Made by a program: the position numbers and the translations under genes. DNA of 64,000 nucleotides from Psococerastis gibbosa. Taxonomy: Eukaryota; Arthropoda; Insecta; Psocodea; Psocidae. The notes below the pieces were generated by a model. That model had not been told where the DNA came from and made no database searches. It worked only from the letters and a program-made list of their open reading frames with translations. Shown here in pieces: positions 52,874-64,000 of this stretch. The stretch spans positions 23,955,419-24,019,418 of the forward strand of contig OZ020486.1 in NCBI GenBank assembly GCA_963971405.1, given 5' to 3'. The stretch's first letter is position 1. Each line of letters opens with the position of its first letter.

Positions 52874-53950
52874 CAGGGCCGTAGCCTGGGGGGGCAGGGG
52901 GGCTCAGCCCCCCCAAACGTTCTGTCGCCCCCCCCCCCCAAAGAAGGATTAAATTAAAGGGCACTGAACACTATTGGGCTTCCAAAAGGAAACGGTGAAA
53001 ATTTTAGATCTCGAAGAGTTTTGTAGAAATTTTAGCAAAATCAAAACACGGCGGTTGCAATTGTACTGATTTTCAAACAAATAAAACTTGTATTTATTTA
53101 ATTTGTTGTTTTGAGAAATGAAAATTTGTGTTGAAACTCAAAACCATGTATAGGTACATACATCGGCGTAAATAGGGGTGTCCTGGGGGGGGGGGGTAAG
53201 CCCGTAGCCCCCCCCCCCCAGGATTTCTGTTGACAAAGGCGTTATGTAGGCGAAAGGCACAGCATCCACAATAACAACAGGGAAATTAATTCTTGGTATG
53301 CTTATTTTTCATGAAAGACAGACATCTTGAAAAAATCAACACATTGAATTACTTTCACAAAAATATATTACTCAAAATTTTTAAAACGCCAATATTTCAG
53401 TCCTATTTTTTAACCTTATTCTTCGGGGGTAACCCCTGGGCCCCCCTCAGTGGTAGGTTTATTCGTCGGTACAATCTCAACTTTACTGCTTGCAAAACGC
53501 GTAATACCTCTCACTAATTTGGGCCTATTTATCAAATTTTTTCTCCAGGGGAGACCCACGGGCCCCCCTTTCTCCAGGGGATAAAATGCGTAAAACCTCA
53601 CTAATTTGGGTCCATTTGTCCATTTTTTCTCTGGGGGATGAAAGTCTTGGGGTCCAAGAGCCCCCCCCCCCAGAAATTTCGGGAATTTACGCCAATGGGT
53701 ACATAGTTAGATATTAATGGTGAGCCCTTTCTCAGGTTTACCATAACATCAATGGCTTGGATTCACGGAAAATAGCTTGGATCTGATTATGACAACCCAA
53801 AAAACCTAGCCCCCCAAAAGGTTACCCAGCCCCCCTAATGCTTTTCTCAGCGCTACGGCCCTGTTGGGTCCAAGGACGGATACAGAGGGGGGTAGGGGTA
53901 GCTACCCCCCCCCCCCCCAAAATGGGCTGGATCCGTCCCTGGTTGGGTCG
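52874..53950. repeat. Cluster of G/C-run repeats (families D and F)
   Basis: The stretch holds 'cagggccgtagcctgggggg' (52874), G/C-run pairs at 53185-53220, two tandem family F units at 53400-53690, and a short inverted pair 'ggacggatacagagggggg' / 'gggctggatccgtccctgg' at 53874-53942. All open frames here run through these runs; none is a gene. Confidence 0.5.
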
Positions 53951-54160
53951 AACCAGTCCCATCGGAAATTACCAACTGCACTATTCCAAATGGGTGTTTA
54001 TTATTGTAAGGTATTTATAATTCGGTCAGAGTTCTGAGTTTATTCAAACGTACAAGTATCGTTGTCGTACTAGGCCTATATGTTGTAATTTAGGCATTTA
54101 TTTGTATACCTACATAACCGTGGCAAGACAGAACTGCAGGTCTACTAATTGCATAACTAA

Positions 54161-54430
54161 CGTAATCATAAGAAACTTAGAGAAAAGAGGCTGGGCTGGT
54201 GGGGACACGTACTGATACGTAGAGACGAAAACCACCTAGCCAAAAGAGTAATGAACCGGGAGATACAAGGAAGGCCACCAGGGAGGCCGAAAGTTACACT
54301 GGGAAGAAAGATCGCCGGGGATGTGAGAAGTTTGGGACTCTCCACCGAGGACGCACATACAACAGGACTGTGGAAACGCTGTCGGTGCCGCCGACCCTCC
54401 ATGAGGATAAGGCGCGGTAAAAGTAAGTAG
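54161..54430 (+). mobile_element. Non-LTR retrotransposon 3' coding end
   Basis: A plus-strand frame from 54161 to the TAG ending at 54430 reads REKRLGWWGHVLIRRDENHL, then GRPPGRPKVTLGRKIAGDV. The pattern 'R..WWGHV.R......' followed by 'GRP.GRP' is the usual end of many LINE reverse transcriptases. Nothing upstream continues it, so it is a truncated fragment. The composite foldback at 54440 begins ten bases after its stop. Confidence 0.75.
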
Positions 54431-54439
54431 GTACTGTAA

Positions 54440-54840
54440 GGCGCCGATTCCACCGACCAGCTAGGGCTAAATACAAAAACGGTGACGTGGTAGCAGACAT
54501 TCAAGACTTAGGCGGGGTTTCCACCGACCTCGCATTGCCGAATGCAAATGACATTGACGGAAATTAGAATTTTTCTTTTTATAGAGATCTATTAACATGT
54601 TTGTAATTAACATATCCCATGACGCCATTTTTTAATTTTAGTTTGTTTGTTTGTTTGTGATTTTACTGTATGATCATTGATCAATTTTAACTATGGCATA
54701 GAGTAAAACAAACATTTCCGTCAATGTCATTTGCATTTTGCAATGCGAGGTCGGTGGAAACCCCGCCTAAGTCTTGAATGTCTGCTACCATGCCACCGTT
54801 TTTGTATTTAGCCCTACCAGGTCGGTGCGGAATCCCCGCC
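54440..54840. mobile_element. Composite family A foldback (401 bp)
   Basis: Outer ends GGCGCCGATTCCACCGACCA and complement, with TAA duplicated on both sides. The inner foldback is 54511-54767, at the same junctions as in 46189-46568. Same central loop and orientation as that copy. Confidence 0.88.
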
Positions 54841-55664
54841 TAAGCAAATGGGGCACTTTTGGTTAGATTGCCATAAAATTCGCAGAACTCTTTGTATACG
54901 GTATGTGTGTCAGTAGGCCTTGAGACCCCTATTTCCAGATTCTTGCCCTGAGTCCCACATTTATAGCCTACCTTAGTAGTAGTATGGTTTGATACAGTCC
55001 CAGGCCACGGTGTGGGCCCATAGGACTCCATAGCCTACCTTAAGTAACAACACAACCCGCCTATGATAATATGTATACTGAATAGAAATTTATTGTTTCA
55101 ATGCTTCCATCATTATAGACATTACATTATAAATGTCATCAACTTAGGTTAAGTCAAAGTATATAAGCTTACCTTTTTACTCAGATGTTCTGTAAAATGA
55201 AAAACACTTTCACGCTCCTTCTCTTTTAGAGATGCACTGGCCTCGTTCTTAGGAGAGACTAGCTACCACTGGAGTAATCATCGGAGACTGCTCCACGCAC
55301 TACATGCAGGATTGAGAAATAGTATGCGCGGTTACCGGTTACTTAATATTACGATGAAAACTGGTAGGTCTGCCTAAATTAGCACTGCTCCACTACCATG
55401 CATCGCCCAAGGTAACCGGAAAATTACTTGCACTCATTTAAACTTGTAGTCCCTAAATTACCCACGATTTTGAATGTTGTTAATTGTTTGCACATTCATG
55501 CACAGATTTGTTAGCTCTGGTTCAATCATTGCCCATTACGGTACCGTACGTAGATGGTGATTGCGTAACCGTACTAGGCCTAAGCCCTGTCAACCCATAT
55601 TGTCACAAGTTCATAAAGCTTCACACATCCGTTGTGTCTCTTGAGTGGTTTTTACACGCAAACT

Positions 55665-56530
55665 TATTAAAAAACCGGTCCGAGTTTACTCGAACATGCT
55701 TTCCAATTTATCAAAATGAGTAGATAGAGAAAATGAGTAATTTCATGGTAAATAATTTAATTTCCGATATCTCGGGGGGGGGGGGGGAGGGGTTGTCCAG
55801 CTGACGTAACTGGAGGTGAGGTAAATTCTAGATAGGTCAGACACATTACCACACAGCAACACTGGTAGGGCACGCAATGCATTTGAGCGTGAATTTTCTA
55901 TCATTTTTTCAAAAAAACATTTTTTTTTACAAAACCAAATACTTTTCCGGGAAAGCAGCCTGTCCGGTTTCGTTACTCAATTTAACACCTAAAACTAGCC
56001 TGAAGGTAGATATCATCGATAGAAAGGTTTCGCAGAAAAATTATTTTTTAGTCATTTTCATTATAATTTAGTTATTTTTATTTTTTTACCCCAAGAAGCA
56101 ACCTATCAAGGGGCAAGCAACCCCCCGTATTTCGTTAACATTAATAACGACTACAATATATGTGAATTTAAAAGAAATCGTTGGAGCCGTTTTTGAGAAA
56201 TAAATTTTTTAGACGTTTTTTTGGAGTTTTTTGAGAATAAAACCCCCCCCAAATTAAGTTAGCCCCAAATAAAAAAAAAATTGTTCCGAGGTATGATTTT
56301 TGTGAACCTACATGCCGAATTTCATCAAAATCGACCGAGTAGTTTGCCCGGAAATCGACGCACAGACAGACAGACAGAACGACAGACAGAACGACAGACA
56401 GACAGACATTTCGTAAAAACCACTTTTTTGGGTTCCTGGGACCTTAAAACGTGTAAATCCGTTGAAATCTCGGAATCGCAAATTTCGACCGTCACAAAGC
56501 TTTCCTTATACTACGTATAAATTGGAAAGC
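55665..56530 (+). mobile_element. Repeat family E, fullest copy
   Basis: In order: 'gaacatgctttccaatttat', a G run (55776), 'cctgaaggtagatatcatcg', 'aagttagccccaaataaaaa', 'atgccgaatttcatcaaaat', a GACAGACAGA microsatellite (56363-56406), 'catttcgtaaaaaccacttt', 'gggttcctgggaccttaaaa' and 'ctttccttatactacgtata'. The ends are related to each other in inverted form (GCTTTCCAATTTAT / ATAAATTGGAAAGC). The 79-codon frame here is an accident of the microsatellite. Class unknown. Confidence 0.6.
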
Positions 56531-56654
56531 AAAAATTATTTTCAATTAATAAGGTTAGCATGAAAACAAGACTTTATAGTCATATTGTTCGCCTTTTGTT
56601 TGCAATAAAGTCGTTTTTTCATTTCATTTCATTTCAATTTGGATTGAGAAACCC

Positions 56655-56778
56655 CACTAAATGAAGAACCAGTAGACTCCGGGCTGATGGGCCGTGGTCG
56701 AATTGAAAGTGACATTTGGAAGTTCACTTTCAATTCAACCACGGCCCATTAGCCCGGATTCTACTGGTTCTTCATTTG
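56655..56778. repeat. Foldback palindrome (~124 bp)
   Basis: Arms of about 57 bases: 'aatgaagaaccagtagactc' then 'cgggctgatgggccgtggtc'. The right arm is the complement ('accacggcccattagcccgg', 'tactggttcttcatt'). The loop is only a few bases, around 'catttgg'. No coding potential. Confidence 0.8.
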
Positions 56779-57341
56779 ACTCCGGCCGTGAAAGCCTTTG
56801 CAGTTACAAACCCCACTAAAGACCACATGTGCCAGTAAACTCAGAGAACCAACGCATGATAGGTGACTCTCCAATATGCCTAGCTACATTTCAAATGTGA
56901 CCAACATAGGCATTTAAAATGTTTAACGGCCTTTCAACCAGGCGCAAGGATTCACAGAATTAAATTTCCCCTTTCTGGAGTTTTCGTTTAGGGTTGTACA
57001 CGTCCATTGCATAGCCTATATGTCATTCATTATAAGTACACTTTTGTCTTGCAAAAAGCAACAGTTACAGATCATTAGACAGAAAGGAATTAAGGGAATA
57101 AATGAAATGAAATGAAAAATTTATTGCAAACAAAAGGCTATACGACTATAATATAAAGTCTTGTTTTCATGCTAACCTTAAAAACTAAAATCATTGTAGG
57201 CTATTATAGATTAATTAAAATTAAATGGAGAAGAAGAAAAGAGAGGAATAGTGAAAAAAAAGAAGAATAAAAGGTATAAAAATATAAATACAATGATTTC
57301 CTTACCACCCGTTCCCACCCGTTCCATTAGGCCTATTATTA

Positions 57342-57736
57342 GGTGCCCATTCCATTGACCGGCTAGGGCTATTTCCAAAAACGGTGACGTGGTAGCAGAC
57401 ATTCAAGACTTAGGTGGCGTTTCCACCGACCTCGCATTGCAGAATTGACGGAAATGTTTATTTTCCTTTATGCCATAGTTAAAATTGATCAATGATCATA
57501 CAGTAAAATCACAAACAAACAAACTAAAATTAAAAAATGGCGTCATGGGATATGTTAAGTACCGTACAAACATTTTAATAGATTTCTATAAAAAGAAAAA
57601 TTCTAATTTCCGTCAAAGTCATTTGCATTCTGCAATGCGAGACCGGTGGAAACGCCACCTAGACCTAAGTCTTGAATGTCTGCTACCACGTCACCGTTTT
57701 TGGAAATAGCCCTAGCCGGGCGGTGGAATGGGCGCC
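57342..57736. mobile_element. Composite family A foldback (395 bp), reversed
   Basis: Outer ends GGTGCCCATTCCATTGACCG and complement, with TTA on both sides. The inner foldback is 57413-57659. The central loop is in the opposite orientation to the copies at 46189 and 54440, as expected for a whole-element insertion on the other strand. Confidence 0.88.
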
Positions 57737-58202
57737 TTATTATTATGCAGTTTTATATTCCCCTGTCCATTATAGACAATACATTTACCCCATTAATGAA
57801 TGCAGTGCTTTAGGATAGGGAAAATTGAGGCAGCCGAAATGTAACCCTAGGACAATTATTTACCATGTAACTACAATATTCATAATTATCTATTACGGTA
57901 CCTATAGCAAGCACAGAAAAGCATGTACGGGTTCACTTGTACCACCGGTTCTTGACATTTTGGAAAAATTTAAAAAATAAGATGGAGGCCAAACATAGGT
58001 AATAGCTGTGGAGACACCATTTAGTGGTCTCGTTTCCCCAAAACCGGTGGATAGAATATAGATGCAGGTATAAAAATTGTAGTTTTTTCAAAACCATAAC
58101 AAATTTTTCAAAAACAAAGATGGCAACCAAAAATAAGTCAAAAATTGTTGCATAACGAGAACCAAAACACTTTGACTTTTCTCAAATAATGCGGACACAT
58201 TC
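57737..58202. other. Intergenic with family E fragment
   Basis: 57780-57945 matches one end of family E in reverse ('caattatttaccatgtaact', 'gcatgtacgggttcactt'), as does 51010-51115. Nothing else is supported. Confidence 0.4.
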
Positions 58203-58386
58203 AAGGCCGTGCCCAGGTTTTGATTTCGGGGGGGGGGGGTTGTCCAAAAAAAATTTTACGTAATTTATTAATGGATAAATTCTTCAAACCATACAGGTTT
58301 AGGTACCTACATACAATAATTTAATTCGGGGGGGGGGGGAGGGGGTCCGGACCCCATGGACCACACCCTGGGCACCACGGCCCTGC
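58203..58386. mobile_element. Family D foldback element
   Basis: 'aaggccgtgcccaggttttg' at the left and 'cctgggcaccacggccctg' at the right are inverted, with a G run just inside the left end and another at 58328. Same design as 37252-37427. Confidence 0.7.
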
Positions 58387-59793
58387 GGACATGTGCTTCT
58401 CAACTTACATTTTATCATTATATATGGTCACGATGGAACTTAATCTAAGCGAAACGAGTTCCAAATAGCTTCCTCAGGCTAATATTGAGGGGAAATGAAT
58501 GCTAACCGTATTTTTTTGACCTAATTACTGATCGTCCCCTCAAGAAATTTAGCGTATAAATGAAAAGATACGTAGTATGTGTGTTACGTGTTGTAGCATT
58601 CTTAACGTGGAGAGAATACCTTTATATAGTGAATAAATAAGGGTAGATAAGCAATAAACATAGGAATTTTTAATAATAATTATTATTTCCTTTTTTGCAT
58701 TACAAGGGCATAATAAAATATATATATTTTTTCGGCGCAGGGGAGTACCGGCCGAAGAAGAAATTGATCTATACTTCAAATAATCCCGATATTAAAAGCT
58801 GTGTCCAGACTATGTCATGTGGATTTACCATGTGGCCTCGCGTTCTCACTATCGTTAATGTGTGGGTTAGCTGCGGCTGCTGTGCTGATTGTTTATTTTT
58901 CAAGTGGGTTGAGCAGAATGTAAAGATTATGGGCCATAATATAAGTATAGTGATTCTGATATGATCCAAGTTTAGAATAAATGTACGAATTAAATTAGGA
59001 ATATAGTTATGATAATGGCTTCTTGCATCTTGCTTCATTAGAACGAGACCGCCAAGCTAAGGGCACCCTAAGAAGACCTGCGACTACGGGTTCATGCCGA
59101 AAACACGCCCACACTACACAAAGCGTCACATGGCATAGTCTTAGGCATAGTGTCACTTACAAAAAAGAAAATTACCTGAAAAAACGGCTTCGAACAGACA
59201 TGGGCATATTTTAATTCAGTTTCGGTCAAAAACGCTGTTTTATTGGCATTGTTCCACTATTTTCTTCTAAGTTTCGACAACTCGGTTTACCCCAAAGCCA
59301 TGAGTAAATTGTCACTCACGAGGAATCCAGTAGAAACCAATATTACTAGGCCACGCCAACTTCCACAGCTATCCACAGAACAGAATGAAGGCATATTTAC
59401 ATTTAAGTAATAAAAAACACGAAAGATATACCACTTTTATATTCTTTTTTTAATACACTTTTTTATTCTAGTGTTCAACCACAAAATAATTAACAATTTT
59501 CAATACTTCAGGAAAATGGTTATTATTTAAACGAATTGCATAAGGCTATTTATTGCCATCTGTAAACAGTGATAAAAATAGTCAACTTATCGTATGTTCC
59601 TACTCTCATTAACAAGTTCACCATTTAGCCCATGCTTTCTTACCTCAGTTACATGAAAATCCGAAAACAAATATTTCTACTATACTGTAAGTAACATACA
59701 CAAACTGCGAGGGTCTGCAAAATTGCGGTTAAAAACAAATGGAAATCCTGCGTAGCGCTATTCCGACATCATCTGGGTAATAAATACCGGGAT
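58387..59793. other. Intergenic, likely holds the zinc-finger 3' UTR
   Basis: The zinc-finger gene's 3' UTR must extend left from 59793. A TTTATT (AATAAA on the minus strand) occurs at about 59461, in the expected direction. No other gene is supported. Confidence 0.3.
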
Positions 59794-62700
59794 TTACCAT
59801 AAGAGAAACGCTCGAGAACTTTGCATTGGCGGTGGAAAGGTGGACAACATTTCAGGAGCTCTCATATTGTCTAACACAGTAAACGAGCCTTCGTTGTCCA
59901 AGAGCCCATCGCAATTATCACTCTTGTCCCCCAAGGAATTTGTTATCATACCAGCGTCCTCCTTCATGCGACCTATGCCTCGCTTTCCCTCATCTGAGCC
60001 ATGCAAACGTTCATCAATACCATGACTATTTGCAATCTGCGATTCTATTCTTAACTTTTCATGAAACCGCTCATGTGCTTGAAGAGAAGAACTGCATACA
60101 AACGAAGCACTGCATTGATCACAGCTGAAGGCTTTGGCTAAAGTTCCAACCAGATCACCCTTTTGCTTTTTTCGCTTCTTCTCAAATTTGGGCATTTTAT
60201 TGGAAGGAAAATCACCCTTATTAGGCAGTTCGCTGTGCATTTTTTGAGCATGACCGTTTAGTTTTCTGAGAGTTAAAAAGGTTTCAGAGCAGTGTTTGCA
60301 TCTATAGTCTGCCAGTTTACCGTCTGGATGATGTTTTTCCATATGAATAAGAAGATTACCTGCGTGAAAAACAGGATTGAGTATGCCAATGACCAATTAT
60401 AGTTCCAAGGACACACCACAATATTAAGGTACCTATATGTTACGCAACTTAAATTAAATAACTGACTTTCACCTCTTCAGGCGTCCTTAATAGCCACGAG
60501 TAAATATGGGGCGTCCAACGCATATATTCTTAATATTTTATGTAAGTTATATTAACTGTTAAGTACTGTTAGTGTCACTTGACAAACAAAACTTTTGCAT
60601 ACTTATTTTATTAACCCTATTATAACTTAGAAATTTAGTTGAACTTACCTTTGAATGAAGTCTTGTAGTGACACAACACACAGCCTAGCTTTACTCCGGA
60701 GTGTATAGCCATATGCCGCTTGAGATCTGACTTGGTTTTGAAAGCCGAGCGACACTGATCGTGGGTGCAGAGGAAAGGGGAATCCCCCGTATGGGACCTA
60801 ATGTGAACGGTGAGCTGCGAAGGCTCCCGGCACCGGTACGGACACAACATACACCTGCAACCGAGAGAATTCTGGCTAGCGGGCCAAGCACTGCAGCATT
60901 TCACAATTTAAAAGTATTCCTTCCAACTATTCTGCAAAGCTGATACTTGACGCTTGTTAGGTCCCACCTGGCCCGTGTGCCGCTTTAGTGAATGCTACTG
61001 CCCAAGGAAGCTATTGAAACATTCTTGACAAATAAAAAAGCCGTGCTCAGTACGCTCAATCCAGCATATAGATCTCTCTCTATCAGAGCAGCAACACCTT
61101 CTCATATCAGAAAATTGCTCTTGGGGTAGTAGTAGTAGTAGTGTTCGTCGGGTTAATAACGACTTAGGCCTCATATTTGGGCCCATAGAGCGACCCCGAC
61201 TTGACTGTCCTATGCCAGCCCATAGGACAGTGGACCCCCTGATTATAGTGGATTCCGAACCACTTGGGAAACACAGTGAAGTCACGCGATTAGTTCGGAG
61301 GTGACCAGGACAAGTCCTACCATGTTTCCCTACCGGCACTGTGCACATAACAAAGTTATCTGCAGCTTTGAACCTGCTCTGGTCCGCTGGATTCAACTTG
61401 GTATGGCGGCCGGCTTGCTCTTGGGGTGGTGTCCGTCTATTAACGAATTTTTTGGCAAACTTGCGTGCCTCAGGCCTAGCTTGGGTGCTGGGTGTTTTTC
61501 TTTCTTTCATTAAGAGCCTTTAATGGCTTCTTTTCTGACATATGCGACAAGACTAAATTGAGGCAATTAATACGGAAACTTTTTTTTTTTTTTTTAAATT
61601 GAAGATTATTTCCTTTTTATTAACAGTAAGGAGTTTTCTATAAAGTTGCATTCACTGTTTACTACTCATTTCGGCATATAGATATTTGTTAGCAAAACCT
61701 TTTATTGGGACACGTGCGTAGGCCTATTGCCCTTGCCCAATTCGCATTAGAATTACATTTGCTTAATGTCCCCAATCACAAGCATTCTAATCCAGCTAGA
61801 GAAGCCAAAATTATTTGCGCGAAGATAAAAATTCATTGCTTCTAAAAATGATTAATCATCATAAGCACTGATGAGCTATCCAGATGGCGCATAAAACAAT
61901 TTGGCCTGTTCGGCTCAGTTCGGGTCAATCGCAAATGGGGGTCCCGTCAGTCTTCTAGCAGAACAAACCAAATTATAATGGTTCGTCAGTGGAAGAACAT
62001 CGGAATGTTGGGGGAATTCAAAGGGGTCTTCAGCGTCTACTGAGTCTCAGCGGGCTTTCGAGTACTGACCTCAATGGGCGCTCTCCGTTGTGCACTCGGA
62101 GATGTTTGACGAGGCTACCAGAGTCGACCGCGGCGTACGGACAGAGGGTGCACTTGTGGGGCTTCTCCCCGGCGTGGCCCCTCTTGTGGACCAGTAGTTT
62201 GTCACTGCGCTGGTATGACTTTCCGCATATACTGCAGTTGAACGGCCGCTCGCCTTGCCAACAAACACAAATCATGATATAATGATTATGAACAGCAATG
62301 CAGTACTCGTATGTACAACATAACGTCAGCTTAGAATGACAACCTCGTATGTCGTCAAAACCAAATTTTACAGGAGACGAAAAAAACTGTCGCATTTCGT
62401 CCACTTAACGCCCATCTACGAGTTTTCCTATTTTCCACTAGAGAGCGCTCCTGTCCAGATAGAATTTTTTCCCACCAACCTGCCTGTGAGTTGCGAGTTT
62501 TTCTTACTAATTCCACAGTAACCCGATTTTGTCGAAATCCCGGCTTACGAGGTTTTCATTCTAAGCTGAGGATAAACAAAATATAGTGTGTGTGTGCAAC
62601 TGTGCAAGAGGTAACGAACGGGCCTACCTGTATGAGTTCTTGCATGACGATTGGAATCTTTCTTCATGCTGGTTTGGTAGGTACAACCTTCAAAGCTACA

Positions 62701-64000
62701 GCGAAATACATTCTTCACCCTTTGTCCGCAGATATTTTTATCATCCACATGAGAATCTACGCTTTCTATTATTTTGTTACTGCTGTTTTCGGGTAAGACA
62801 TCGACAACAATGTCTGTAAAATAAAAATTTCAAGTTTCCCATTTTTCCAATATAAACAAGTTACCGTATATAAATAAAAGTTCATGATGTCATTAAAAAA
62901 ATAGAATTAGTTGACTGACGTAAAAATGGGGGTATTATTTTAACCCATTAAAAAACATTGTAAACTCTCTGCCTTACAGCCCGATGAAGACGACACTTAA
63001 ATACATAAACTTACTAAAAGAGAAAACTGAATTTCATAATTTCATAACCATCCGGGGTCTTTTAATTATTTTTATGGGTAGTAATGGATAATTTTCCAGA
63101 CTATAGTAACTTAATAAATAATATAGTTGCAAAGGCTTATAACAAATAGTTTGATGGAAATTAGTATACTGCATAACAATAAAAGAAATAAATCCAAGTC
63201 TATCCCATTCTAACTCAAAGTTTCAATTAAGAGGAAGCTTACCGTTGACATTTGCCGCCCCTGGAACAACCAAAAATAGGTTGGTTTTTTAGTTTTTAAG
63301 GTTAGGTTAAGGTTTAGTTATTAAGATTTCGTTCATTCAATTGGTAGAGGACTATTTCATACACCGTATAATAAGATGTTTTTCATTTTTGTTGGTATAA
63401 TTTTTCCATGAATTCGATGATTCTGTAAATTTCAATCGTCTATCAGTTACACGGGAAAACCCCTGCTCCAAAACTAAAGTATTCCTCTATGTACTATGAA
63501 TGAAATAGTCCTAGGCTAATTGAACTGACCAAATCGTTAAAACATAAGTATAAAATGAAATAAAAAATTTAAGCCAACCTAGTTTTTGGTGATCCCGGGG
63601 TGGTCATTGTCAACGGCCAACTTCATCTGCCAATGCTTCGAAAAAAGTTAGACAGACTAGAACGAACCCCTCACTAGATCCAGAATATGTTTATTTCAAG
63701 TGAATTTTCAACGTGGCATACATGATGCTTTTTAAGTCAGTGATTCTCAAAACCGACGTACAGCAGAATTGTAGAAATAGAAAAAATTATACTAATTTAC
63801 AGAAGGGGGAAGAAGGTGGAGTGAACTCTTTGCGGCTTTATTGAATGAATCCCATTGTTTTGCATTATATTATGTTGCCTATGTTATACGATGCGTATGC
63901 CTACCTAAGTTTGGGCCATCAGTGGATGCTTTACAATCTTGCTTTGAGAATTGATTCGCAAGCAGATCAACAACATCCTCTTCTTCAGTCAGTAGCTTAC
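59794..64000 (-). CDS. C2H2 zinc-finger protein, eight fingers, 5' end off window
   Basis: Exons in phase: 64000-63905 (cut by the window edge), 63260-63243 (18 nt), 62813-62628, 62253-62070, 60854-60649, 60359-59794, giving 417 residues here. The order is an acidic N-part (TEEEDVVDLL), then fingers starting at CSFEGC, CSICGK, CTLCPY, CMLCPYRC, CTHDQC, CVLCHY, CKHCSE and CDQCSA, with TGERP/GEKP linkers between the early ones. Finger 1 and finger 5 have a four-residue Cys spacing. A basic patch (KFEKKRKKQK) before the last finger could be a nuclear signal. The C-tail is acidic and ends LLW. Such tandem fingers bind DNA, so a nuclear regulator is expected; a ZFP64-like assignment is possible but unproven. 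Several splice sites fall between or inside fingers. The start codon lies beyond the right edge. Confidence 0.9.
60970..61510 (-). pseudogene. Zinc-finger-like repeat in the intron, stop inside finger
   Basis: A minus-strand frame runs from about 61510 to a TAG at 60995-60997. The last part reads HGFFICQECFNSFLGQ, and beyond the stop HSLKRHTG, which together have C2H2 spacing (C-x2-C, then H-x3-H with a TGx linker). The stop thus lies inside the finger. It is in the intron between exons 62070 and 60854, whose phases join perfectly without it. The upstream 260 bases are repeated at 50396-50656, so this block is a dispersed repeat, perhaps a mobilised piece of a zinc-finger gene. Confidence 0.5.

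Noticed and set aside
56281-56520. 79-codon ORF with repeated DRQTERQT
   Set aside because: It is the translation of a GACAGACA microsatellite inside repeat family E.
61115-61140. Short TAG/CTA trinucleotide run as a CRISPR or regulatory repeat
   Set aside because: It is a five-unit microsatellite present in both copies of the dispersed repeat; no spacer structure exists anywhere in the window.

Overview
This is a eukaryotic nuclear window, AT-rich and packed with transposons. It is almost certainly from an arthropod. The grounds are an insect/crustacean-type cyclic-nucleotide-gated channel with an IGKNP pore, an arthropod-style multi-exon carboxylesterase, a nuclear copy of mitochondrial COX1 that reads with the invertebrate mitochondrial code, and dense foldback, Penelope-like and non-LTR elements. 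I cannot name the order or species. No bacterial-style operon is present; genes are split by introns with GT/AG borders, so I rebuilt them by joining exons whose phases match.

Layout. 1-2260: G/C-run repeat units and a LINE tail. 2262-5070: a decayed Penelope-like element (RT with YVDD, GIY-YIG domain) headed by an inverted, truncated copy of its own 3' end. 5075-11450: intergenic, with foldback elements and old repeats. 11457-18525 (minus): complete coding path of a CNG-like channel subunit (11 coding exons, 567 aa). 22501-23266 (plus): a two-exon gene for an unrecognised, very hydrophobic 133-aa protein. 24407-32138 (minus): carboxylesterase, 10 exons, catalytic triad intact, first exon not found; a COX1 numt lies in one intron. 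33211-33834: four tandem ~156-bp units. 35.1-36.0 kb: nested foldback elements. 39096-39309 and 51532-51705 (minus): two isolated, well-bordered coding exons of unrecognised small proteins. 40318-41213: 3' end of a non-LTR element with an intact RNase H domain. 43.9-45.2 kb: a ~250-bp direct repeat. 46-58 kb: mostly transposons, including three copies of a composite foldback element. 59794-64000 (minus): 3' part of an eight-finger C2H2 zinc-finger gene, running off the right edge.

The host genes do not look functionally linked; they are ordinary neighbours in a repeat-filled region. The most unusual material is the mobile DNA: a family of palindromic elements with TTA/TAA target duplications in which one foldback sits at the centre of another, apparently amplified as a unit; several foldback families with long G or C runs just inside their ends; and cases where one element interrupts another, so the empty site can be read from a sister copy. 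I did not find a convincing new defence or metabolic system.
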